A DNA stretch of 64,000 nucleotides from Roseiconus lacunae (GTDB lineage Bacteria > Planctomycetota > Planctomycetia > Pirellulales > Pirellulaceae): positions 1,178,001-1,242,000 of the forward strand of contig NZ_VSZO01000001.1 of the NCBI RefSeq assembly GCF_008312935.1, in the 5' to 3' direction. Within the stretch, counting starts at the first letter, position 1. Each line of letters starts with the position of its first letter. The position numbers were made by a program, and so were the translations under genes. Shown in pieces: positions 8,389-16,232 of the stretch. The notes under the pieces are model-generated. The model was not told the origin of the DNA. It made no database searches and saw only the letters and a program-made list of their open reading frames with translations.

Positions 8389-8728
8389 TCGGGGCTATCG
8401 TGTCGGCGATGCTTTCGTCCGTCCGTGGCCGGCCAGATTTGCCTTCCCCTTTCGATTTCGGCCGCTTCGCCGGACCGTCTTCCATGTTCCGGATCCAGCG
8501 ACGAAACGTCGAATAGCTCACGATCGAAATCAGTTCTTTGATTCGTGGGCCGAGCTTCTTGCCGTGCCGGACGAGCCGACGTCGTTCCTGATTGTTCAGC
8601 GTGATCCGATCGGGTAACTTGCTCCGAAGGATGGCATTCTCCGCTTTCAAATACGTCACTTGCTGGGCCAATTCCTGCCGAGTGAGTGACGCAAGCAGTG
8701 TCAAAAGCGGGTGAACGATCGCGGCCAT
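8372..8728 (-). pseudogene. Truncated transposase/integrase N-terminus
   Basis: An ORF of 118 residues matching the N-terminal helix-turn-helix region of a transposase/integrase type that is common in Rhodopirellula genomes (MAAIVHPLLTLLASL, then a coiled-coil QQVTYLKAENAILRSKLP and RRWIRNMEDG). Family recognition is from memory. The resemblance stops after about 107 residues, and the frame then reads through to a stop inside the end of the DUF6786-like gene. No DDE catalytic domain is present and I see no terminal inverted repeats. It is a decayed mobile element marking the 3' edge of the sulfatase block. Confidence 0.7.
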
Positions 8729-9124
8729 AGGCGCTGCCGATTTCCTTGCAAATCCTGAAATAATCGGGGTGGCATCATTTTTTTACCCCGCTGAAACGAA
8801 GAGCGTACGGAACGATTCGCTTGCCGCAACGGCCGCGTGCGTGAGGAGTGGTATGCCGTTTTATTTTCGGCCGCGCCGTTCAGAAAAATCGGAACAGATT
8901 GCCAGCGATGGAGCCGCTTTAGGCATCTGTCTCTCTCCCTGTTAACCACTCGCAGACATGCGAGAAAAAGCAGCTTCCGTTAACAGCAAAGCAACGAATA
9001 GCTTTCGTTTTTGTCTCGTCTCGGTTCCCAACGAACGAGACGGGAATCGCATCGCAACAGCCATTCCGGGCCGAAAAGCCCTGCCAAATCCGCTGACTCT
9101 CTCCGGATTGGTTTTGTACGGGGA
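8729..9124. other. Stretch without a recognisable gene
   Basis: About 400 bp upstream of the transposase remnant. It contains a run of seven T residues near 8779 and short unrecognised open frames, none with family features. It may include the left flank of the decayed insertion sequence. Confidence 0.5.
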
Positions 9125-9184
9125 ATGTCCACGATGAACATCCGGAAGTCGTCAAGGAACTGAAGGCGTTGCTTGCACTGTACC

Positions 9185-9255
9185 GTAGTGGACTTCGCCA
9201 GAATTCCCTCAAGCAAGGAAAGCAAAAACGCCGGACTTCTGGCGAAGTCCACTAC
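9185..9255 (+). repeat. Palindromic element, copy 4
   Basis: 71 bp, same 23-25-23 architecture. It joins a sulfatase C-terminal fragment to a GH32-like fragment and is open in the conserved frame (R-S-G-L-R-Q-N-S to T-S-G-E-V-H-Y). The opposite-strand equivalent frame contains a stop in the loop. Confidence 0.9.
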
Positions 9256-9343
9256 AAGCCGGCAAAGAAGACACCGGCGGTTCCCTGGAGAATCATTGAA
9301 GGGGAATTCGGGCACATCACGGCCGACGATTTTCAGTTCGATG

Positions 9344-9414
9344 GTAGTGGGATTCGCCAGAATTCCAAATCAAAACCTTCCGGCCTGAAAGGGACTTCTG
9401 GCGAAGTCCACTAC
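9344..9414 (+). repeat. Palindromic element, copy 5
   Basis: 71 bp, nearly identical to copy 1 apart from loop substitutions, and preceded by the same GHITADDFQFDG-coding sequence. Copies 1 and 5 therefore probably derive from one duplicated segment, not from two independent insertions. Confidence 0.9.
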
Positions 9415-9607
9415 TTAACGACTGAAGGGTTGCCTTTCTCCATCCGTCAGGATCTTGGGCCGACAGCAGCGTCCTACCGGATCACTGTTCCCCGACGTGC
9501 CCGTGATCAGTCACGAGAAAGATTGGGACACTCTTGATCCTGCCACAGTCAAAGCAATTGCGAAGCAGCGGCAGAAGCGACATCCGAACCATGCCGAAAA
9601 ACAGTAG

Positions 9608-10242
9608 CGGAAGTCCGAGTACCTGGCGAACAAGGCGGTCTTCTTTTTTCCAGCCCATTTAAGTTCAAGCAAGACTTCATCTAAGCTGGCAAGTTGCCTT
9701 TGCAGGAAGAACGCTGGTCTTGACTGTTCTGATTTCGATCGGCTGCGGGGAGAATACTTTGTGAATGCTGCGCGATGCCTTCGCGAAGAGGAAACATGCG
9801 TCGCGAATGCGAGCGTTCTTTCATCGCGCGGGGCAACGAAGCTTTGATACTTTGGCTGTTCCAAGTCCACTGGCCGATGCCTTTGATCGAAGCAGGTTGA
9901 CTTTGGCTATGCCCAATCGCTGTGCAAAGAACGTCGATTCAGCTTGCTCAAATGTCTCGCTTGCCATTGCGATTGGCCGACGACATTATTTTGTCGACGG
10001 TGTTCGAAAGAGTTTGATCGGTCGAAGCCATCGCTCAATGTGGAACAGATCTGCCTTAAGAAGCGACTCCGCCATCGGCCTTCCCGCTGGCATTTTCTCT
10101 GGTGCTGAATGAGGATAGCTGAAGTGGTGGTTTCGCTCTGGGTGGCTTAAATCCCCGCCACTCACATTGGTACATCGCTTGCGTCGCGACGGTCTTTCAC
10201 GAGCTTGTTTTCTATTCCGCTCTCATAAGACAGGAACATCGG
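9608..10242. other. Long intergenic stretch, no recognisable gene
   Basis: 635 bp between the fragment mosaic and the DUF1559 gene. Overlapping open frames exist on both strands (9511-9870 minus, 9765-10112 plus), but they lack family motifs or a clear ribosome binding site. The last 100 bp presumably hold the promoter of the DUF1559 gene. Confidence 0.5.
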
Positions 10243-11346
10243 GTGAAAGAATCAAATGCGCGACAAGGATTTACTCTCGTCGAACTTCTAGTGGTGATCG
10301 CGATTATCGGAGTGTTGGTCGGGCTGTTGCTTCCGGCAGTGCAAGCGGCCCGCGAGGCAGCTCGGCGAATGCAATGTTCCAACAATATGAAACAGTTGGG
10401 TTTGGCACTGCACAACTACCACAGCGCCTACAAACAGTTTCCCGCCGGGGCGGTTTGGTTTGAAGGTTATAACGGAGGGATGCCAACGCAGACACGAACT
10501 GTGAGTGCGGCAATCTTCATCATGCCGTTTCTAGAAATGACGGCCCTCTATGAAGGATTCGTCGAAGATGCCAAGCAGGCTCCCGCTGGTTCTTGGCCAT
10601 GGGAAAGCCAAACCCTTCGTGATGCCGGACCGCAGTCCGCCTTCATCTGCCCTTCTGCGGCAAACGCTGATAACCCGGAATACAGTACCGTTTCTAAGAA
10701 CTGTTATGTGTTCTCTGTCGGTGATGAATTGTGGCATAACGCACGGACGAACTCGCAAGAGGCAAGTCCGATCGCGCGCGGCGATTTCCGCAGTATGTTT
10801 TTGCCATCGTTGCCCGACGAGTTCAATAAAACACGTCGCCGATTTCGTGACATAATCGATGGAACTTCCAACACAATCGCAATGAGTGAAGTGGCGGCAA
10901 CGCCCCGTGATTTCGCCACGGTCAAGGGCGATGTGGCCGCATTCAATGGCATCTACAGTGGTGGAACAGGCGTTCCGGGGCCTTGCTTGAACGTCCCACT
11001 TCAAACCGACAATCCCACCGAATACCTTAACGGAGCCGACTGCTGGCGAGGTCTGATTCTCGGTGATGGGCGAACGATCAATAACAAGTTCACCACAACA
11101 CTCCCGCCGAACTCGCCTTCTTGTGCTTATGGCGGAGGCAACAATAGTTGGGGAACTTATGCTCCTTCCAGCCAGCACTCCGGTGGTGTTCAGACATTGA
11201 TGTTTGACGGGTCGGTTAACTTCGTCACCGATTCGATCGACGCCGGTGATCCTTACGCCAATCAAGTGACCTCGGGAGAAAGTCCCTACGGCATCTGGGG
11301 CGCAATGGGAACGCCACAAGGCAAAGAAGTGAACGAGTTGGAATAA
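10243..11346 (+). CDS. DUF1559 pseudopilin-like protein
   Basis: A 367-residue protein of the DUF1559 family, which is hugely expanded in planctomycetes; its function is unknown, with a surface or pseudopilus role suspected. The N-terminus carries the type IV prepilin-like motif GFTLVELLVVIAIIGVLVG followed by LLPAVQAAREAARR, so prepilin peptidase processing before Phe is expected. The C-terminus has the characteristic H-x9-D-G motif (HSGGVQTLMFDGSV). Translation probably begins at the GTG at 10243, with AGGA about 9 nt upstream. The following lipoprotein gene is a very common partner of DUF1559 genes. Confidence 0.92.
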   Translation: MKESNARQGFTLVELLVVIAIIGVLVGLLLPAVQAAREAARRMQCSNNMKQLGLALHNYHSAYKQFPAGAVWFEGYNGGMPTQTRTVSAAIFIMPFLEMTALYEGFVEDAKQAPAGSWPWESQTLRDAGPQSAFICPSAANADNPEYSTVSKNCYVFSVGDELWHNARTNSQEASPIARGDFRSMFLPSLPDEFNKTRRRFRDIIDGTSNTIAMSEVAATPRDFATVKGDVAAFNGIYSGGTGVPGPCLNVPLQTDNPTEYLNGADCWRGLILGDGRTINNKFTTTLPPNSPSCAYGGGNNSWGTYAPSSQHSGGVQTLMFDGSVNFVTDSIDAGDPYANQVTSGESPYGIWGAMGTPQGKEVNELE

Positions 11347-11369
11347 CGTTTTCCAACGCGATCTCATAC

Positions 11370-11394
11370 CATCTCAGCATTCACGGCTGAGATG
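11370..11394 (+). terminator. Hairpin after DUF1559 gene, possible terminator
   Basis: A perfect 9-bp stem (CATCTCAGC / GCTGAGATG) with a 7-nt loop, 24 bp after the stop codon. No T-tract follows, so it may act as an mRNA 3' end stabiliser and not as an intrinsic terminator. Confidence 0.4.
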
Positions 11395-11458
11395 AAGTTC
11401 GGTGACGGCGGGATTGGTATAAAGACCTCTCAACCGTGAGCCGGACGTGAATAGCGTC

Positions 11459-11507
11459 GGGGTGGAAGCCGAGCTGGGGTGGAAGCCGAGCTGGGGTGGA
11501 AGCCGAG
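11459..11507. repeat. 17-bp tandem repeat, almost 3 copies
   Basis: The unit GGGGTGGAAGCCGAGCT is repeated twice perfectly and a third time for 15 bp. It is intergenic. Role unknown; the exact repetition suggests recent slippage. Confidence 0.85.
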
Positions 11508-11583
11508 GCCCGCTGCCCGCGCCGTTGGTTCGCAGGGCCCGCGGCGAAGCAGTTGAACACGAATGATTCGGCTTCAGTCATTT

Positions 11584-11654
11584 CACTCTCCCAGTGGGAG
11601 AGGACACCCTCCCCGGCCGTTTGCTCGTCCGACCCTCCCGCAAGCGGGAGAGTG
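11584..11654. repeat. Composite inverted repeat with two hairpins
   Basis: Outer arms CACTCTCCC and GGGAGAGTG enclose two smaller stems, CTCTCCC-AGT-GGGAGAG (11586-11602) and CTCCCGC-AA-GCGGGAG (11635-11650). It looks like a dispersed intergenic palindrome. Together with the 17-bp repeat it fills most of the 468-bp gap (11347-11814), in which I see no gene. Confidence 0.7.
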
Positions 11655-11814
11655 TTATCCAGATGCTTAAACCCAAGGACTCGTGTTTACCTGCTTATCG
11701 CCGCCGGCTCACAGGGTCTGCGGCTTTTGATTGGTGATCGGTTGTTTCCACGCTTTGGCGAGCGTGGTTGCTTTTGTACGCTCTGTACTTCTCGTGCGAA
11801 TTTAGAAACTACGA

Positions 11815-12318
11815 ATGACTGCGTTAAAACGTTTTAATTTCCCGCAATTGATTTTGTTCGGATTGGTTGGGGTCGCGTCGATCGGTTGCGGAGGAAGCAC
11901 CGCTCCCGATGGCATGCCCGATTTACATCCGGTCACGATGGTGGTCCAGCAAAACGGCCAGCCGGTCGAAGGCGTGAGTGTGCAATTCATTCCACAAGAT
12001 CCCTCCAATCGACGTTGGGCCTGTGGGGGCGCGACGGACGCGATGGGAACCGTTGCCATTAAGACGCTCGGCAAGTACGACGGGGCGCCAGAAGGGGCAT
12101 ACAAGGTGACCTTTTACAAGACCGAAACCGAAGGTGGCGGGGCCGGAAGCGGTGACGATCCATCGGGATCGGCTTCGAACGATTCGTACATGTTGGTCGA
12201 TCCAAAATTCGCCGCCGTCGAGAGCACTCCGATTGAAGTGACCGTCACGCCCGGTGATGCAGAACTTGCGCCGGTGGACCTCGGAAAGTCGGTCAAAATC
12301 AAGCAAGCTAAGATGTGA
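11815..12318 (+). CDS. Small lipoprotein with carboxypeptidase-regulatory-like fold
   Basis: A 167-residue predicted lipoprotein: hydrophobic leader and lipobox-like VASIGC at about residues 20-25, followed by GGSTAPDGMPDLHPVTMVVQQNGQPVEGVSV-type sequence, written here only in outline. The repeated pattern of small extracellular beta strands (QPVEGVSVQF, GTVAIKTLGKYDG, GAYKVTFYK) resembles the transthyretin/carboxypeptidase-regulatory-like domain. Such lipoproteins usually sit directly after DUF1559 genes in planctomycetes; here the gap is 468 bp. Function unknown. Confidence 0.75.
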   Translation: MTALKRFNFPQLILFGLVGVASIGCGGSTAPDGMPDLHPVTMVVQQNGQPVEGVSVQFIPQDPSNRRWACGGATDAMGTVAIKTLGKYDGAPEGAYKVTFYKTETEGGGAGSGDDPSGSASNDSYMLVDPKFAAVESTPIEVTVTPGDAELAPVDLGKSVKIKQAKM

Positions 12319-12384
12319 ATTGCGTTGACTCTAGCTAGCTAGAAAAACCATAAGTGCTAGAGTTCCGTCGACATCTGACATCAG

Positions 12385-12414
12385 GATTAGCCGAATGGCA
12401 TTCGCCACGGTTTC
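12385..12414 (+). repeat. Dispersed intergenic repeat (family B), partial copy
   Basis: Contains a variant of the GCCGCATGGCGTTCGCCACG core that recurs at 57511-57530 and, inverted, near 51783-51802. Found only between genes. Confidence 0.6.
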
Positions 12415-12555
12415 CAGTTGACAACCAGGGCGAACGCCCGTCGACAGAAGATTTGAGGCCAAGTTTTCAATCGGGACAAAGCACTGACGTCTTCGGCTTA
12501 GAGGTAATTCACTCAGCCAAGATGTCGCTTGCGTGGACACGATCAGGGAGCTCTG

Positions 12556-13410
12556 TCAACCGAGACGTACCTGATGGACTTGCCCACTCCGTAGAAGTTG
12601 CGTCTGCCCGTGGGCACCGGTGATTTGCAACGAACCGTCGTCGGCGATGCCTTGGCAAAGCCCTTCGATCAGCGAATCGTTTTGACGCAATGTGATCGGA
12701 CGTCCGGAAAGGACGCAGCGGCTTCGGTAGGCTTTGACGACTTCTTTGCCTGAAGTCGATAAGGCACGTAGCGACTCGGTAACCGACTGGACGATCGATT
12801 GCAAAAGGTCTTCGCGGCTGACGCGTCGTTCGACGACATCGTAAAGGGCGATTGCGGGCGTGCTGTGTCCATTGGTGAGCTGAGGACGATTGGCGACATT
12901 GATTCCGATTCCGATGACCAGCCGGTGAGGTGCAGCCGCGGATGATTCGATCAAGATCCCACCGAGTTTTTCGATCATCCGGCGTTGGCCGTCGCGAACC
13001 AAGCAGAGGTCGTTGGGCCATTTCAATCCGACTCGGATCGGTGCACAGCAATACTCGATGCCTTGGGATACCGCCACGCCGCAAGCGACCGACGTAAGGT
13101 CAGCGTGGGGGGAGTGCGAGTCGAATTCGACGAGCAGTGAAAACGTCAACGAGTCTTCGCTGCTGTTCCACTGATTTCCCTGCCTGCCACGTCCGGCAGT
13201 TTGCCTGTCGGTCAGAAACAATCGAGGCAGATGATCGGAGGGCAAGCCATCGGTAGGCGATGCTTGGATTGATTGAAGTGCATCGGAGTTGGTGGAAGAG
13301 GTTTCGGCGTGGTACGTGGCCGATCCGATCACGCCATCGGTGATCAATGAGGAAACGGCCAAACGCATGCCGTCGGTGACGTTTCCGTGGCAGTCTAATA
13401 GATCGTTCAT
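12556..13410 (-). CDS. birA: Biotin--[acetyl-CoA-carboxylase] ligase
   Basis: A 284-residue enzyme that activates biotin as biotinyl-AMP and attaches it to the biotin carboxyl carrier protein. The adenylate-binding signature is visible as AGRGRQGNQW, followed by TFSLLVE and the KWPNDLCL motif with its conserved Lys and Asp; GIGINV follows. There is no N-terminal winged-helix DNA-binding domain, so this is a group I, non-repressor ligase. I chose the ATG at 13410 (MNDLLDCHG) because it overlaps the upstream small gene's stop (ATGA); the frame extends 22 codons further without need. Confidence 0.92.
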   Translation of the reverse strand: MNDLLDCHGNVTDGMRLAVSSLITDGVIGSATYHAETSSTNSDALQSIQASPTDGLPSDHLPRLFLTDRQTAGRGRQGNQWNSSEDSLTFSLLVEFDSHSPHADLTSVACGVAVSQGIEYCCAPIRVGLKWPNDLCLVRDGQRRMIEKLGGILIESSAAAPHRLVIGIGINVANRPQLTNGHSTPAIALYDVVERRVSREDLLQSIVQSVTESLRALSTSGKEVVKAYRSRCVLSGRPITLRQNDSLIEGLCQGIADDGSLQITGAHGQTQLLRSGQVHQVRLG

Positions 13411-13610
13411 GAACCAATCATGATCAGAAAGTAGAACAGAATCAGCGCTAACAAACCTGTCGCAACCCATCGCCAAATCGCCGGAATCGCTTGGGTCGCA
13501 TGACGGTCGCCGAATTCAGTTTCGACGAACTCGTCATAGTCAAAGTCGTCAGCGAAATGATCGTTTTCGATAAAGTCATCCTCGTCTTCGATTTCTGCGT
13601 TGTCGTGCAT
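13407..13610 (-). CDS. Small acidic tail-anchored membrane protein
   Basis: About 67 residues from the ATG at 13610 (a GTG at 13694 would add 28). The N-terminal half is strikingly acidic (EIEDEDDFIENDHFADDFDY), followed by a C-terminal hydrophobic segment (WVATGLLALILFYFLIMIG) ending at the C-terminus, typical of a tail-anchored protein. It overlaps birA by 4 bp and is probably co-translated with it. Function unknown; I recognise no family. Confidence 0.6.
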   Translation of the reverse strand: MHDNAEIEDEDDFIENDHFADDFDYDEFVETEFGDRHATQAIPAIWRWVATGLLALILFYFLIMIGS

Positions 13611-13914
13611 CGAGATCTGGCGTGCTGTCAGGGAGGGACGGGAAAAAGCCGGCGAAATGATCTGGTCGAGGGTCAGTGCTGTAGGCCTGGACACTGTTCT
13701 TGAGCGGAATCCCTCACCTAGCGGACAAATTGTATCGGTTATTCGGGTGCCTGGCTCGGCGGCAAAGAGTCGTCGGTTGATCTGCCGATGCTCCTAACCA
13801 GCGAGTCGTTATCTTGCATCACGATTCCGGTGTGCTTCAACGACGATGAGTGAAGCCAACTAACGAATCGGTCACCCAGCCATTTCCCCATCGGCGGAAG
13901 GAACTGCCCTAATC

Positions 13915-14481
13915 ATGCGATGCACTAGCTTATTTGGACGTTTGTTGATCGCCGCGGTGGTGCTGTCGAGCGTTGCCTCAAACGTAGACGCCGGATGGAA
14001 TGAGTTCTGGGCGAATGTGCGAACGGGGTATCACCGCAACAACGCTTGGCCGGACCCGTTCACCGAAGCCGATGCGATGAGCGTGATCACGGCGTTCGAA
14101 GCTCAGAAACGCAACGGTTGGGCTTTGCATAACACGTTAGCCGGGCACCAATTCCGCACCGGCGACGGAGCCCTGAACGTCTCTGGCCAGCAGTCGTTGG
14201 CGTGGATCGCGTATCAGGCTCCGCCTTCGCGACGGTTTGTCAATGTCGAGCGAGCGCTGACCGAGCAGGAAACCCGAGCACGGGTCGAAGCGGTTCGCGA
14301 CATGCTTGACCAATTCGATCTCGACGGCCCGGCTCCGATGATCGCAATCACCGACAAAAAGCCGCCGACGGCGCCCGGCGACTGGGCAACGAAGGTCAAC
14401 CGATCTTGGTTGGAGCAACTCGCACCGCCAAAGTTGCCGAGTTCAAGTGCCGCCGGAACGGCATCAGCAACGCGTAATTAG
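13915..14481 (+). CDS. Secreted planctomycete-restricted protein
   Basis: A 188-residue protein with a signal peptide (about residues 1-26, ending VDAG) and a conserved-looking block FWANVRTGYHRNNAWPDPF. That block is reminiscent of a protein repeatedly seen in Pirellulaceae, where its function is unknown. The rest is soluble with a low-complexity Ser/Ala tail. A strong terminator follows 88 bp downstream, so it is probably monocistronic. Confidence 0.7.
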   Translation: MRCTSLFGRLLIAAVVLSSVASNVDAGWNEFWANVRTGYHRNNAWPDPFTEADAMSVITAFEAQKRNGWALHNTLAGHQFRTGDGALNVSGQQSLAWIAYQAPPSRRFVNVERALTEQETRARVEAVRDMLDQFDLDGPAPMIAITDKKPPTAPGDWATKVNRSWLEQLAPPKLPSSSAAGTASATRN

Positions 14482-14569
14482 CGTTGCGTCGCGTTTGCTG
14501 GTCGTCCTCACGGTTGGTCGATCAGCGGCCGAAACGCTCGGCGCGTTCCGCTACCAATCATTCGCTCTA

Positions 14570-14606
14570 AAGGCGGCCTTCCTTCAACGGAAGGTCGCCT
14601 TTTTTC
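14570..14606 (+). terminator. Rho-independent terminator
   Basis: A 12-bp stem AGGCGGCCTTCC / GGAAGGTCGCCT with one mismatch, 6-nt loop, followed by a run of six T. It terminates the gene ending at 14481. The rest of the 14482-14821 gap shows no gene. Confidence 0.85.
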
Positions 14607-14821
14607 GTTGAATCGCTCCAACTGACCAACCCGATGTGAAGTCTGCGACAGAGAGTGCCGATCCCTAGAACCGATACAGATTGACGGCGCAGGTATGCAG
14701 GACTGCGACGACTCGCACAAACGGACGTTGTACGCGATCAAATGAACAGGTCGCAATGGCAACCTCGTTACCTTTTCTGCCCGAAAAAAATGACTGCAGA
14801 GTCATGGGAGATTGATAGCAC

Positions 14822-16147
14822 GTGTCTAGCCGAACCAAACGACGAAACCGTCTCGCAGCGACACTAACCCTTTCGGTTGCCTTGGGATGCACTGGCATCA
14901 GTGGATGCACCACCGGTGGTGGCCGAGTCGCATCGAACACGCCGGGAAACAGTGGTTGGATGAGCGCACCGAAGAACGTTGCGACGTCAATCGCAGGCGG
15001 CGCGAAATCCGCCGCCACCAAATCTCGTGACACCGTGGTCAGTTGGTTTGGCAAACCCGATTCGATGGACCCCGATGTCCAAGAAGGTGACGCGACCGAC
15101 CCGACCAGCTTGGCCCATAAGGCTGAGGTGACTTCGGAAGTCTTCGTAGCCAACGGACGGCTGTGGGAATCGTCGAATAATTTTGAAAAGGCGATGGAAA
15201 GCTATGCCAAGGCTTTAGAGAAAAACCCTAACGATCCGGCAGCACTGGCGCACATCGCGCGTTTGCACTTCCGTCAAAACAACCACCAAAAGGCGGCGGA
15301 GTTTTTTGACAAGGCGATTAAGCAGAACCCGAACGACGCGGGCTTGTACAACGACCTCGGGCTAACGCTTAGCAAGCTCGGCAACCATAGTGCCGCCGCG
15401 TCAACGATCGAGCAAGCGTTGAAGCTTTCGCCGGGCTCATCACGCTACGCCAATAACTTGGCCAGTGTCCGATTTGAAGCCGGTGATTCCAGCGGCGCAT
15501 TTAAAGTCCTCGCTGCAAACAACACGCCAGCAGTCGCGCACTTCAACATGGCTTACTTGCATCACAAACGTGGACAAGGCTCCGAAGCGTCGCGGCATTT
15601 GAATCAAGCGCTCACCTATGCCCCACAAGCCGAATCAGATCCGGCGACCAAACGAGCGGTTGAACGGTCCAAGCAACTGCTGGCACAGCTCGAGCGGATG
15701 CCCGGAGCAACCAGCCCGGCAAATGGTCCGGCGGCGACCACGCCGGCAACGGCGGTTGCATCGCTGAGCGACCAAGCGACCGGTCCGGCGGCGGCATCAC
15801 CGGGCGGTTCGGTACGTCCCGTATCGACGAACGGTCAAGCGATCGCGGGGCCAACGTCGATGGGACAAACGGCCAGTAGCGGCGCGGTGAAAGTCGGTCC
15901 GGCGTCCTACCGGATGCCAGCGGGGCCGTCGGCATCTCAAGCGTCGTCGCCTCAACAAGCCACCGTAGCGCCGCCGGCCGAGGCGGCGAAGCCTACTTCG
16001 GCCGACACCCCTTCGGCATCAGCTAAGCCTGTGACAACGCCATCGGCAAATCCAGCGGCCGTACCGAGCACATCGCCGCAATCCTCACCTGCGGCTCCAC
16101 CGGAAGGCGGCTTCGCGCTTCCACCGGGATTCCAAATGCCTCAATAA
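14822..16147 (+). CDS. TPR-repeat lipoprotein with Pro/Ala-rich tail
   Basis: A 441-residue predicted lipoprotein starting at GTG. A basic leader, a hydrophobic stretch and the lipobox ISGC (Cys near 29) precede a linker. Tetratricopeptide repeats occupy about residues 105-280 (for example FEKAMESYAKALEKNPNDP, then HQKAAEFFDKAIKQNPNDA, then AASTIEQALKLSPGS). The last about 150 residues are low-complexity Pro/Ala/Ser/Thr sequence ending PPGFQMPQ. TPR lipoproteins usually scaffold envelope complexes; the partner here is unknown. A terminator follows 30 bp later. Confidence 0.8.
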   Translation: MSSRTKRRNRLAATLTLSVALGCTGISGCTTGGGRVASNTPGNSGWMSAPKNVATSIAGGAKSAATKSRDTVVSWFGKPDSMDPDVQEGDATDPTSLAHKAEVTSEVFVANGRLWESSNNFEKAMESYAKALEKNPNDPAALAHIARLHFRQNNHQKAAEFFDKAIKQNPNDAGLYNDLGLTLSKLGNHSAAASTIEQALKLSPGSSRYANNLASVRFEAGDSSGAFKVLAANNTPAVAHFNMAYLHHKRGQGSEASRHLNQALTYAPQAESDPATKRAVERSKQLLAQLERMPGATSPANGPAATTPATAVASLSDQATGPAAASPGGSVRPVSTNGQAIAGPTSMGQTASSGAVKVGPASYRMPAGPSASQASSPQQATVAPPAEAAKPTSADTPSASAKPVTTPSANPAAVPSTSPQSSPAAPPEGGFALPPGFQMPQ

Positions 16148-16177
16148 GGCAGGCCGGGCGATTAGAAATCAACGAAG

Positions 16178-16205
16178 GCAGTCACCTATGTGGCTGCTTT
16201 TTTTT
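16178..16205 (+). terminator. Rho-independent terminator
   Basis: Stem GCAGTCAC / GTGGCTGC around CTAT, followed by eight T (16198-16205). It ends the TPR lipoprotein transcript and faces the convergent gene whose stop is at 16233. Confidence 0.8.
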
Positions 16206-16232
16206 GTGCGCGGCCTCAGGTGAACTGTCTTC

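Larger units (their letters stand above)
9125..9607 (+). pseudogene. Mosaic of sulfatase and GH32-like gene fragments joined by two palindromic elements
   Basis: Fragments appear in order: a sulfatase C-terminus (EHPEVVKELKALLALYR) to about 9184; element copy 4; a segment ending FGHITADDFQFDG that matches 124-165 of the first gene; element copy 5; a short segment resembling 261-290 (TEGLPFS versus TEGVPSF); then a near copy of the C-terminus of the sulfatase at 2565-4130 (compare 9450-9595 with 3955-4090), which goes out of frame before its original stop. An ORF of 122 codons (9169-9537) runs through the first five parts, but it has no domain of its own. I read this as debris from duplication and recombination, not a functional gene. 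Confidence 0.75.

Noticed and set aside
9511-10112. Open frames on both strands in the gap before the DUF1559 gene
   Set aside because: No motif, no ribosome binding site, and the translations are rich in Arg/Ser/Cys as expected for out-of-frame DNA.
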